Shown: positions 17,968 to 25,509 of the stretch, one piece after another
Numbering within the stretch: the first letter of the stretch is position 1
Layout: every line of letters starts with the position of its first letter
NCBI GenBank assembly: GCA_015060405.1
Contig: SUYN01000007.1
Coordinates: 1 to 64,000 of the forward strand
Origin: Bacteroidales bacterium
Lineage (GTDB): Bacteria; Bacteroidota; Bacteroidia; Bacteroidales; UBA932
Reading direction: 5' to 3'
Length of the DNA: 64,000 bases
The notes under the pieces: generated by a model
What the model was told of the DNA's origin: nothing
Databases searched by the model: none
The model's input: only the letters and a program-made list of their open reading frames with translations
Position numbers and translations under genes: made by a program

Positions 17968-19758
17968 TTATTCCTGTTCTGCCTCTGACTCGTTCAAGGC
18001 CCTGATCTGCTCTGCAAGCGAGTTGAGATCTTCCTTAGCCTGAGCTATCCTTTCCTGCATCTGCCTGATGAGCGGCTCAGAATTCTTTGACATAGAGAAG
18101 AATCCGATGTTGTTCTCATATGTAACGATGTCCTGCTCAAGCTGGTTGTATTTCTGGATCAGACGGTCTTTCTCAGAAAGTGCCGGTCTGCCGTTACGGC
18201 CTCTGCGGCCGTTGCCCCTGCCCTGACCAGGGAACTTCTCCTGAAGAGCCTCCTTGTATGCCTTTGCCACATTGTCCTTTTCCTTGAACGGCACGAAACC
18301 TATCTCCTGCCATCTGTTCTGGAAATCCTGCATTGCCGCCGCATCTGACTCGTCACCGCTGAGCTGGTAAGCCTTGATCTCCTCGATGAGACGCTGCTTG
18401 GCCTTGAGGTTGCCGTAGAAGTCGTTCTCAGGCTTCGAGTTCCTGTCTCTTTCAGCGAAGAACTCATCGCAAGCCGCGCGGAACCTCTTCCAGAGCTGCT
18501 CGGACTTCTTGCGTGGAACCGGACCGATCTCCTTCCACTGCTTCTGGAGGGCGATGAACTGGTCAGTGGTCTTCTTCCACTCCGTACTTGTCTTAAGTGC
18601 CTCGGCCTCTTCGCAGAGAGCTATCTTCTTCTCAAGGTTGTCATTGATGCTGTCCTTGTACTCCGTGTAGAACTCGCGCTTGCGGCCGTAGAACTTGTCG
18701 CATGCCGCACGGAACCGGTCATATACCTTCTGATTCTCCTTCTTTGAAGCAAAGCCGATGGTCTTCCACTCCTTCTGGATGTCCTCGATCTCCTTTGAGC
18801 ATGCATTCCATTCGTTCGAATTGGCGATCTCCTTCTCAGCTATGGCCTCCACCTTCTCGCAAAGAGCAGTCTTCTTCACGAAGTTCTCCGCCTGCTGCTC
18901 CTTGATGCCCTCGAAATAGCCCTGGTATTTCCTGTTGATCACAGCTGTGGCTGCCTTGAAGCGCTCCCAGATCGTCTCCCTGTGTTCCTTTGCAACCGGG
19001 CCGTACTCCTTCCACTGCTCATGGAGCTTCTGGAGCTCGCGGAACGCCTCCACTATGCTCTGGCTTTCAGCAAGCTGCTCGGCCATCTGGCAAAGCTGCT
19101 CCTTGGCCTCGAGGTTCTTCCTGAAGTCAAGGTCGCGGAGCTCGCGGTTGATCTTGACCATGTCATAGAACTGCTCCACATAGAGCTGGTATGTTTCATT
19201 GAGGTTTCTGTAGCTCTGCGCAGGGACAGGACCGATGGCCCTCCAGCGGTTCTGGATCTCGCGGAACTCAGAGAAGGTCTGGTTCACGTCTTCCTGCTTT
19301 TCGATCAGTGCCTTGAGGTCGGCGATGACCGCCTCCTTGAGAGCAAGATTCTGCTCGCGTTCCTTTTCGAGCTGCCTGTTGTACTCGGCGCGCTCCTTCT
19401 TGTATTGGTTGTAGAGGTTCTTGAAGCCCTTCTCGATCTCCACGAAAGGATTCTCGCCGGTCTGCTCTTCTACCGGAGCCTCTTCTGTCTCGGTCTCCTC
19501 CGCTTCAGGTGCAGGCTCCGCCGCAAGTCCGGCATCCAGCTTCTCCTTCTGAAGCCTCTTGTAGAAAGCCGCCTTGAGAGCTTCTGCTTCCTTTGACATT
19601 TTCATTCTTTCTTCGTTCTGAACAAGATCTTCGAACTGTTTCACAAGTTCCGCAAGGTTCATTTCAGAATAATTAACGGCCGGCTCTTCTGCTGCAGCTG
19701 GCTCAGCCACTACTACATCTGATGTCAGTTCAACATCAGGGATAATCTGTTCACTCAT
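17968..19758 (-). CDS. DUF349-repeat coiled-coil protein
   Basis: A 596-residue protein from the ATG at 19758; an upstream in-frame ATG at 19806 overlaps the promoter and is rejected. It is acidic at the N-terminus (repeated E/A-rich segments) and then carries about five copies of a roughly 75-residue DUF349 unit, recognisable by WxxIGxVPxxxxxxLWxRF-type motifs (RWRAIGPVPAQSY, QWKEYGPVAKEH, EWKTIGFASKKENQ, QWKEIGPVPRKKSEQLW, RWQEIGFVPFKEKD). The end is a coiled coil. No signal peptide. The molecular function is unknown; the gene is just upstream of yidC. Confidence 0.9.
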   Translation of the reverse strand: MSEQIIPDVELTSDVVVAEPAAAEEPAVNYSEMNLAELVKQFEDLVQNEERMKMSKEAEALKAAFYKRLQKEKLDAGLAAEPAPEAEETETEEAPVEEQTGENPFVEIEKGFKNLYNQYKKERAEYNRQLEKEREQNLALKEAVIADLKALIEKQEDVNQTFSEFREIQNRWRAIGPVPAQSYRNLNETYQLYVEQFYDMVKINRELRDLDFRKNLEAKEQLCQMAEQLAESQSIVEAFRELQKLHEQWKEYGPVAKEHRETIWERFKAATAVINRKYQGYFEGIKEQQAENFVKKTALCEKVEAIAEKEIANSNEWNACSKEIEDIQKEWKTIGFASKKENQKVYDRFRAACDKFYGRKREFYTEYKDSINDNLEKKIALCEEAEALKTSTEWKKTTDQFIALQKQWKEIGPVPRKKSEQLWKRFRAACDEFFAERDRNSKPENDFYGNLKAKQRLIEEIKAYQLSGDESDAAAMQDFQNRWQEIGFVPFKEKDNVAKAYKEALQEKFPGQGRGNGRRGRNGRPALSEKDRLIQKYNQLEQDIVTYENNIGFFSMSKNSEPLIRQMQERIAQAKEDLNSLAEQIRALNESEAEQE

Positions 19759-19794
19759 AATAATGGAGTTTTGGTTTATAAAAATTACAAGTCG

Positions 19795-19842
19795 CAAATA
19801 TACCATTTTTTTAGTAAAACTCGTATCAAAATATTATTTTTG
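19795..19842. promoter_or_regulatory. Divergent -7 elements for the DUF349 gene (-) and trmD (+)
   Basis: TATATTTG on the minus strand at 19795-19802 and TATTTTTG on the plus strand at 19835-19842, in an AT-rich 115-bp gap between the two starts. Each lies 30-40 bp from its start codon. Confidence 0.6.
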
Positions 19843-19873
19843 CCCCACTATTAACACTTTTGTATAATTTACT

Positions 19874-20551
19874 ATGAGAATTGACATAATCACCGTCGTA
19901 CCGGAACTTCTCGAAAGTCCTCTGAGCCACTCCATAGTCGGTCGCGCCATAAAGAAAGGACTGGTGGAAATCCACATACACAACCTCCGGAAATACGGAA
20001 AAGGCCCACGCCAGCAGGTGGACGACTACAGCTACGGAGGAGATGCCGGAATGGTCATCATGGTCGAGCCGGTATTCAACATGATCAACGAGCTGAAGGC
20101 GGAAAGGGAATATGACGAAGTGATATATATGTCTCCTGACGGAGATATCCTGAGCCAGGGCATTGCAAACGAGCTCTCCCTCAAGGGGAACATCATCATC
20201 CTCTGCGGACATTACAAAGGCATAGACCACCGCATCAGAGAGCATCTGATCACCAGGGAGATATCGGTCGGAGACTATGTACTCAGCGGCGGAGAACTTC
20301 CGGCTGCGATTCTTGCTGACTCCATCATCAGACTCATTCCCGGAGCCCTCACAGACGAGACATCCGCCCTCAGCGACAGTTTCCAGGACGACCTTCTCTC
20401 CCCTCCTGTATACACAAGGCCATCCGAATTCAACGGATGGAAAGTCCCCGAAGTCCTGTTGAGCGGAAACCCTAAACTCATCAAGGAATGGCAGGACGAA
20501 CAGGCTGTCGAAAGGACCAGAAGATTGCGTCCGCACCTGTTATCAGAATAA
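19874..20551 (+). CDS. trmD: tRNA (guanine37-N1)-methyltransferase TrmD
   Basis: A 225-residue SPOUT-family enzyme that methylates N1 of G37 in tRNAs to prevent +1 frameshifting. Visible family features: the N-terminal [34 protein letters not shown], the trefoil-knot SAM site [11 protein letters not shown], and the C-terminal [19 protein letters not shown] segment. The protein is slightly shorter than the E. coli enzyme, common in Bacteroidota. It is not clustered with rpsP/rimM/rplS here. A promoter of its own precedes it. Confidence 0.96.
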   Translation: MRIDIITVVPELLESPLSHSIVGRAIKKGLVEIHIHNLRKYGKGPRQQVDDYSYGGDAGMVIMVEPVFNMINELKAEREYDEVIYMSPDGDILSQGIANELSLKGNIIILCGHYKGIDHRIREHLITREISVGDYVLSGGELPAAILADSIIRLIPGALTDETSALSDSFQDDLLSPPVYTRPSEFNGWKVPEVLLSGNPKLIKEWQDEQAVERTRRLRPHLLSE

Positions 20552-20566
20552 AAGCGAAAATTTATT

Positions 20567-20595
20567 TGCAAATAACATTTTATTATCTATATTTG
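20567..20595 (+). promoter_or_regulatory. Promoter of a candidate small RNA
   Basis: TTTG at 20567-20570 and TATATTTG at 20588-20595, 17 bp apart. It lies downstream of the trmD stop codon and drives only about 115 nt before a strong terminator. Confidence 0.5.
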
Positions 20596-20601
20596 CAATC
20601 A

Positions 20602-20716
20602 ACATAACAATTTATGTTAATCAGACGTTTCTAACCACTAATAATTAATCATCCCAAAAGGGAATACACTACACTACTAACTAACCAAAAAACCTCGCAG
20701 TGATGCGAGGTTTTTT
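20602..20716 (+). ncRNA. Candidate small RNA between trmD and an unknown gene
   Basis: A transcript starting 6-8 nt after the TATATTTG element and ending at a perfect 13-bp terminator stem would be about 115 nt. The body is A/C-rich and weakly structured (TTATGTTAATC..., CCCAAAAGGG, repeated CTAACT) with a six-codon ATG frame (20614-20634) of no recognised leader type. The next gene has its own promoter at 20770-20777, so this is not simply that gene's leader. The alternative is that it is the 3' UTR and terminator of trmD. Confidence 0.4.
20687..20716 (+). terminator. Strong rho-independent terminator
   Basis: A perfect 13-bp stem (20687-20699 with 20704-20716) of GC core CCTCGCA/TGCGAGG extended by six A-T pairs, with a GTGA tetraloop, so the 3' arm itself ends in TTTTTT. 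Confidence 0.85.
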
Positions 20717-20769
20717 ACATCCGCACTTCACTCCATCCCGAAAAATCCTGATAAACAGAAGAAAAGTGC

Positions 20770-20777
20770 TATATTTG
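20770..20777 (+). promoter_or_regulatory. -7 element for the unknown gene at 20828
   Basis: TATATTTG, giving a leader of about 45 nt before the ATG at 20828. Confidence 0.55.
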
Positions 20778-20827
20778 CAGGATCGGGACACGGCATCCCT
20801 CAGTCTAACTCTTGAGGAACAGGAATT

Positions 20828-21400
20828 ATGGAAGATAACATACAGTATTATGATGCCTATGAGGCAAATCTGCTTAATGAACTTCTGAAGATGTGCAGCA
20901 GTCTGGGAATGCTGGACGGCGAGCTGCTCAGCTCAGAAGACATAGACCACAAATGGAAGGAATGGGCTCCGGAATACATAGCCCAGGCTCTACCTGAAGT
21001 CAACAGCTACCCTGAGTTCGCCATCGCATGCGCAGGTTACGCCGGGATGGCAGTCGCACAATGGTGGGATCAGGACTGGGGACGCCATCACGGAAAAGGC
21101 TACGAGGCCCTGCAGGGAAGCCGCGGCTTTGACGACATGGATGAGCACATCCTCCAGAACATCCTAGGCTACAGTCTCGACTCGGAAGAGGCAGGACAGA
21201 TCTCCAACATAATGCTCTGCTGCGCACAGAAGGCCGTAACGTACATCCGTCATGAGCACATCGAGGCACAGACGGTGAAGGCCTTCCACATATTCGCCCG
21301 TTCGGTACGAGTGATGTTCAAGATCGGAGCGGCCCTCCAGCTGAGGCGCCTCGGCTACAGGTTCCACAAGGTGGACCTTTCACGTCAGCGCCCTTCGTAG
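20828..21400 (+). CDS. Conserved hypothetical protein, probably Bacteroidales-specific
   Basis: A 190-residue soluble protein that I do not recognise as a characterised family. It is rich in Trp, Tyr and acidic residues in the first half (KWKEWAPEYIAQALPEVNSY, AVAQWWDQDWGRHHG) and mostly helical after that, with a cysteine pair in NIMLCCAQKAV and a basic C-terminal tail (LRRLGYRFHKVDLSRQRPS). There is no signal peptide, membrane segment or catalytic motif. It has its own promoter, and the convergent TonB-dependent receptor gene ends 15 bp beyond its stop. Codon usage resembles the surrounding core genes, which supports a real gene. Confidence 0.75.
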   Translation: MEDNIQYYDAYEANLLNELLKMCSSLGMLDGELLSSEDIDHKWKEWAPEYIAQALPEVNSYPEFAIACAGYAGMAVAQWWDQDWGRHHGKGYEALQGSRGFDDMDEHILQNILGYSLDSEEAGQISNIMLCCAQKAVTYIRHEHIEAQTVKAFHIFARSVRVMFKIGAALQLRRLGYRFHKVDLSRQRPS

Positions 21401-21415
21401 AGGATCCGGCATTCA

Positions 21416-23668
21416 TCAGAATTCATAAGTCATCCTGACCATACAGTTGGCCGGTGCCTGGGGATAGACACCTATACCGTCTGTCAGGGCTCCGTCTTCT
21501 TCTATCATATTCTTCCAGCACCATCCGTCCGCATAATACATGTTGTTAAGGAGATTATTCACATAGACTCCCACACTGACCTTTCCGTCGCCGACACCGA
21601 AGGACTTGTTCACAGAAAGGTTGGAGACGAAATATGAAGGGATGCTGCGGCTGTCAGCCATAGTGTTGTCCAGATACTGCCTGCCTACATATTTCCCGTC
21701 AAGAGCCATGGTGAAGTCCTTCATGAAACCTGAAGCCGAGCCGGCCCACGGAGCGAATGCAAGACGCATCATGGCTGTCACCGAAGGGGACATGAGCATG
21801 GTAGTCCTCCCGTATTCAAAAGCTGTGACCCGTCCTGTAAGAGCCCAGTTGTCATAGGTGTCGACATGCTGGACATATTCCACATAGTCGCTGATCCTGT
21901 TGACACTGAGAGTCATGTTAGCATCGGTGCGGAGCCATGGAGCGGCCTGCCACATGGCGGCAAGCTCCACGCCGCGCCTCCAGCTCCGCGGGACATTCTC
22001 CTTGATGGCATATCCGACGTCAGAAAGCCGGCCGGTCTCAAGAAGCATGTCCTTATATTCCATCAGATACATATTCGCTGAAAGGGCCAGTGTTTCAGTC
22101 ACATAGGTATACCCGACCTCAACATCCAGCATCTTCTCCGGCTTGAGGGACACTTCCTCCCCCGGCAGTCCGGCCTGAGAGGCAGCCCAGGCGTTCTTTA
22201 TATTCTCCTTGATGTCGCTGCGTCCCGGCTCACGATGTCCGAGAGCCGCCGAGACATAAGCCTTGTGGGACGGGCTCCAGTGGAATGAGACTCCTGCCCT
22301 CGGATTCAGGAAATGCCAGGAGGCAGAATAGTCCAGAGGAATGTCGTCATCATCCGGGCCTGACATGTCGAGGCCTACACCCCTGTACTGAAGATCGGCA
22401 TATGACGTAATCCATGGGGCAGGATTCCACTCTGCACGGACGAACACATTGGCTTCCCTCTTGAGTCCGTTGTTCAGGTACCATCTGTGAGAAGCATAGT
22501 CATACGAATCGCCGAGGATGTCGCTCCAGAGCACCTTTCCGATGTGGTCTCCGTCATAGCGGGAAAGATTGACACCTGCTGTGAGCCCTAAGTCATCAGA
22601 TGAGTACCTGACATCGGAATTGAGCACGAGATAGCCGTTATCCATCGCTTCCTGCACTATGAAATCACCAGAACCGTCCATGTCAAACCCATATCTGGAG
22701 AAAGATTTTCCTGCCTTGTAGTTCTCGTAGTATCCGGCACCGTCAGTCCAGTTAAGCGTTGTCGTCCACAGGAGAGGAGCCGAAAACTGACGGGTGTAAT
22801 TGAGCTGGAGATGGTGCTGGGTGTAATTGTCCGAGTCATTGTCATAATAACGTACGTTCCCATGACTGTCATAGTACTCTCCCGCAGGGTTATAACGCCT
22901 GTCCGCCTCGTATTGAGAAAGGTCTATTCCGTGCCACGTTATGCCTGTATGCTGGTCTCCGTAAAGCCATGTAAGCCGCAGGGAATTCCTTTCATCCAGC
23001 CAGCCCAGTACGGCAAAAGCTGACTGCACGTCAGCAAAGGCATTCCTTATATATCCGTCTGTGAGTCCGCGGGAATATGCGAAATCAAGATAAAGTCCTT
23101 TCCTGGTGAGTCCGGTACCTACAGAGGTTGTGGCAGTAAACGTACCGTACGAGCCGTAGCCCAGGGAAACATTTGCATAAGGATGCGAGCCTACGGAAGC
23201 CGTACTCATGTTTATGCTGGCTCCGAATGCGCCCGGGCCGCTAGCCGAGGTGCCCAGGCCACGCTGCAGCTGCACGCTTGAGAGCAGGTTGCCTAAGGCC
23301 GGGATATTGACCCAGAAGACTTCCTGCGACTCCGCATCGTTAAGTGTGATTCCGTTGAGAGTCACATTGATCTGTGAACCTTTCGAGCCTCTTACGGTGA
23401 TCTTGGAATAGCCTAGTCCTGTTCCGCCCTCGTTCACGCTCACCACAGAAGGCTGAAGCGAGAGAGCCATCGGAAGCGAATTCATGGGACTGACATTCCT
23501 GAGTTCTTCACGGGAAACCATGGTGTAGGTCACCGGAGTGGACTTTCCTGCACGCGAAGTGAGGACTACCGCACTGTCGAGCTTTTCGACCGTGCCTTCG
23601 GGCTGCGTACCTTGTACGACGCCCGGAACAAGCGCATTGAGCGCCATGAAAAACAAAAAACCTCGCAT
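21416..23668 (-). CDS. TonB-dependent outer-membrane receptor under TPP riboswitch control (probable thiamine uptake)
   Basis: About 750 residues. The start is set at the ATG at 23668, which gives a signal peptide (MRGFLFFMALNALVPGVVQG); alternatives are ATGs at 23680 and 23737. The plug domain follows at once (VVLTSRAGKSTPVTYTMVSR, ITVRGSKGSQINVTLNGI, GLGTSASGPGAFGASINM), then the 22-strand-type barrel, ending in the outer-membrane C-terminal Phe (MTYEF). There is no N-terminal carboxypeptidase-like extension and no SusD partner, so it is a metabolite or vitamin receptor rather than a Sus-type glycan importer. A TPP riboswitch lies directly upstream, which points to thiamine or its phosphate/pyrimidine forms as cargo, a known arrangement in Bacteroidota. 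No inner-membrane thiamine transporter is adjacent. Confidence 0.9.
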   Translation of the reverse strand: MRGFLFFMALNALVPGVVQGTQPEGTVEKLDSAVVLTSRAGKSTPVTYTMVSREELRNVSPMNSLPMALSLQPSVVSVNEGGTGLGYSKITVRGSKGSQINVTLNGITLNDAESQEVFWVNIPALGNLLSSVQLQRGLGTSASGPGAFGASINMSTASVGSHPYANVSLGYGSYGTFTATTSVGTGLTRKGLYLDFAYSRGLTDGYIRNAFADVQSAFAVLGWLDERNSLRLTWLYGDQHTGITWHGIDLSQYEADRRYNPAGEYYDSHGNVRYYDNDSDNYTQHHLQLNYTRQFSAPLLWTTTLNWTDGAGYYENYKAGKSFSRYGFDMDGSGDFIVQEAMDNGYLVLNSDVRYSSDDLGLTAGVNLSRYDGDHIGKVLWSDILGDSYDYASHRWYLNNGLKREANVFVRAEWNPAPWITSYADLQYRGVGLDMSGPDDDDIPLDYSASWHFLNPRAGVSFHWSPSHKAYVSAALGHREPGRSDIKENIKNAWAASQAGLPGEEVSLKPEKMLDVEVGYTYVTETLALSANMYLMEYKDMLLETGRLSDVGYAIKENVPRSWRRGVELAAMWQAAPWLRTDANMTLSVNRISDYVEYVQHVDTYDNWALTGRVTAFEYGRTTMLMSPSVTAMMRLAFAPWAGSASGFMKDFTMALDGKYVGRQYLDNTMADSRSIPSYFVSNLSVNKSFGVGDGKVSVGVYVNNLLNNMYYADGWCWKNMIEEDGALTDGIGVYPQAPANCMVRMTYEF

Positions 23669-23689
23669 AATGCAAAACATTAGACGAGG
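23655..23689 (-). terminator. Expression-platform terminator of the TPP riboswitch, inside the signal-peptide codons
   Basis: On the minus strand CCTCG (23685-23689) pairs with CGAGG (23661-23665), and inside it TAATG pairs with CATTA across a TTTTG loop with one internal mismatch pair; TTTTTTGTTTTT follows. The hairpin contains the ATG codons at 23680 and 23668, and its T-tract encodes the Phe run of the signal peptide. A GGAGG about 20 nt upstream is complementary to the CCCTC arm and could form the antiterminator. Confidence 0.6.
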
Positions 23690-23747
23690 GGCGAATGATG
23701 AAGATTCCTCCGGCCGCTGACGGTCCGGTCCCACCATTCCAAGATTA

Positions 23748-23821
23748 TGTATCCCTACGCCGGCATTATCCGGATCAGGTTATACGGGTATAATCTCAGC
23801 CCCTTGCGGAGCACCCCTTGA
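23748..23821 (-). ncRNA. TPP riboswitch (THI box)
   Basis: Minus-strand sequence carries the conserved THI-box segments in order: GGGGTGC (23811-23817), GGCTGAGA (23794-23801), ACCCG, and then ACCTGATCCGGATAATGCCGGCGTAGGGA across 23752-23780. These are the pyrimidine-sensing and pyrophosphate-sensing helices of the TPP aptamer. It follows the cyclotransferase stop codon by 10 bp and precedes the TonB receptor by about 80 nt of expression platform. With TPP bound, a terminator hairpin at 23655-23689 would form and switch off the receptor gene. Confidence 0.95.
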
Positions 23822-23830
23822 TATTGACAT

Positions 23831-24592
23831 CTATTTCTTCTCCACAAGCCTGACTTCATAAAGCACAGGCCAGTTCTTTCCGGTAAGATATATCTTTCCG
23901 GTCCTGTCGTCATATGCAATTCCGTTCAGGACATCGGTCTGCGGTGTGCGCATGTCCTCCGGAAGAAGTCCCCGGCAGTCGACGATGCCCTCCACACGTC
24001 CGTCACGCGGATTGATTATGACTATTTCATCAGACGTGTAGACATTCGCCCAGACCTTTCCCCTGATATATTCAAGTTCGTTGAGCCATCGCACCGGACG
24101 GTCCTCATATCTTACGACGACCTTGCGGTCAAGGACGAAGTTCTTGTCCATGAAATACAGGGTCGCCGAACCGTCCGAGGCTATGAGATGCCTTCCGTCC
24201 GAGGTGATTCCCCAGCCCTCGCGAGGATACTTCCATGTCGTCCTGTACTTGAGAGTGGCTGCATCATAGACGAAAGCCAGGCGGCTTTCCCATGTCAGGA
24301 TGTAGAGGTTGTCTTCAAACATCACCGAACCTTCGACGAAATACTTCTCATCGAAATCAAGCTTGCGCAGGACCTTACCGGTCTGATGATCCACCACCCT
24401 GAATGTAGAACTGCCGTTAAGTCCCGTGCTTTCATACATCTGTCCGTCGTTGAAGAAGAGGCCCTGGGTGTATGCCAGGGTATCATGCGGGTATTCCCCG
24501 ACCACTTCAAGCCTGTATTCAGTGACTTTCCCGTTGCCGCAGGAAATGAGCAGCAACGGTAAAAGGATCAATATGAAAAGACACTTCCTCAT
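23831..24592 (-). CDS. Glutaminyl-peptide cyclotransferase (plant/bacterial beta-propeller type), lipoprotein
   Basis: A 253-residue lipoprotein: signal peptide with lipobox ending LLIS-Cys18. The mature part is a five-bladed beta-propeller of the glutamine cyclotransferase family (PHDTLAYTQGLFF, YESTGLNGSSTFRVV, EGWGITSDGRHLIASDGS, LNELEYIRGKVWANVYTSD, DVLNGIAYDD), which converts N-terminal Gln to pyroglutamate on peptides or proteins. A periplasmic or outer-membrane location follows from lipidation. The -7 element lies only 8 bp upstream of the ATG, so the mRNA may be nearly leaderless. The TPP riboswitch of the next gene starts 10 bp after its stop. Confidence 0.88.
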   Translation of the reverse strand: MRKCLFILILLPLLLISCGNGKVTEYRLEVVGEYPHDTLAYTQGLFFNDGQMYESTGLNGSSTFRVVDHQTGKVLRKLDFDEKYFVEGSVMFEDNLYILTWESRLAFVYDAATLKYRTTWKYPREGWGITSDGRHLIASDGSATLYFMDKNFVLDRKVVVRYEDRPVRWLNELEYIRGKVWANVYTSDEIVIINPRDGRVEGIVDCRGLLPEDMRTPQTDVLNGIAYDDRTGKIYLTGKNWPVLYEVRLVEKK

Positions 24593-24599
24593 AGGCCGG

Positions 24600-24677
24600 C
24601 AAATATAATCATAACTTTCGGATTAGTGCACAGAATGTCGTCAAAAGAATGATTTAATGAAAAAAAGATTAACTTTG
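24600..24677. promoter_or_regulatory. Divergent -7 elements for the cyclotransferase (-) and the 5-alpha-reductase-like gene (+)
   Basis: TATATTTG on the minus strand at 24600-24607 lies 7 bp before the cyclotransferase ATG, and TAACTTTG on the plus strand at 24670-24677 lies 38 bp before the reductase ATG at 24716. Confidence 0.6.
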
Positions 24678-24715
24678 CCTGCCTGCGAAAAGTCTTACCG
24701 CAATATATCTGAAAT

Positions 24716-25495
24716 ATGAGCACCTATTATATTATACTGACAGCTATGGCTGTAATGGCCGTGATCGTCTTCGTGGCCTTGTTCTACCTCAAGGCCGGCT
24801 ACGGCTATCTTTCCAGTTCGAAATGGGGGCCTGCCATAAGCAACAAGGCCGCCTGGATCATCATGGAGGCTCCCGCCTTCCTGTTCATGTTCTACTACAC
24901 GGTACGTTTCGCCATGTCCGGAACAGACACCGGCAATTCAAGGCTTGTCCTTTACATAATGGCAGGACTGTTCCTGATCCATTATTTCCAGAGGTCGTTC
25001 ATCTTCCCGCTTCTGATGAGAGGCAAGAGCAGGATGCCGCTTGCCATCATGTTCATGGGACTCACCTTCAACACATTGAATGCCTACCTGATCGGAGGAT
25101 GGCTCTATAGGGAAGCTCCTGCCGGGATGTACGGCCTGGAGTGGCTCAGCGATCCGCGGTTCATCATAGGAACAGTGATATTCCTTGTCGGGATGGGCAT
25201 AAACCTGCATTCCGACCACGTCATCCGCAACCTGCGCCAGAAAGGAGACACAAGACATCATATTCCTCGCAAAGGAATGTACAGATACGTCACGTCAGCC
25301 AATTACTTCGGAGAGCTGACCGAATGGACAGGCTACGCGATCCTTACCTGGTCGGGAGCCGGGCTCCTCTTTGCCGCATGGACCTTCGCCAATCTGGCAC
25401 CAAGGGCCAGGGCCCTGACCCGAAAATACGAGGAAGAATTCGGTGAGGAGTACAAAGCATTGAATAAAAAGCACATAATCCCATATATCTGGTAA
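24716..25495 (+). CDS. Steroid 5-alpha-reductase (SRD5A) family membrane protein
   Basis: A 259-residue protein with about six to seven transmembrane helices. It closely resembles human SRD5A1/2: AAWIIMEAPAF (45-55), LIHYFQRSF (87-95), MGINLHSDHVIRNLRQKG (160-177), IPRKGMYRYVTSANYFGE (183-200), TEWTGYAI and a C-terminal IPYIW. From memory of the human enzyme, its key residues Glu57, Tyr91, Asn160, Asp164, Arg171, Asn193 and Glu197 correspond to Glu51, Tyr90, Asn163, Asp167, Arg174, Asn196 and Glu200, all conserved. It would use NADPH to saturate a delta-4 double bond of a 3-keto steroid to the 5-alpha product, at the inner membrane. An OYE reductase follows after 14 bp. A different enone lipid is the main alternative substrate. 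Confidence 0.85.
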   Translation: MSTYYIILTAMAVMAVIVFVALFYLKAGYGYLSSSKWGPAISNKAAWIIMEAPAFLFMFYYTVRFAMSGTDTGNSRLVLYIMAGLFLIHYFQRSFIFPLLMRGKSRMPLAIMFMGLTFNTLNAYLIGGWLYREAPAGMYGLEWLSDPRFIIGTVIFLVGMGINLHSDHVIRNLRQKGDTRHHIPRKGMYRYVTSANYFGELTEWTGYAILTWSGAGLLFAAWTFANLAPRARALTRKYEEEFGEEYKALNKKHIIPYIW

Positions 25496-25509
25496 TTAAC
25501 CCGAGTGTC

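Noticed and set aside
18982..19596. Plus-strand open frame across the DUF349 gene
   Set aside because: The Leu/Glu-rich translation is the mirror of coiled-coil codons in the real gene; no promoter or ribosome-binding site.
19826..20536. Long minus-strand open frame across trmD (over 230 codons)
   Set aside because: It lies wholly antisense to trmD, has no start signal, and its composition is the complement of a conserved gene.
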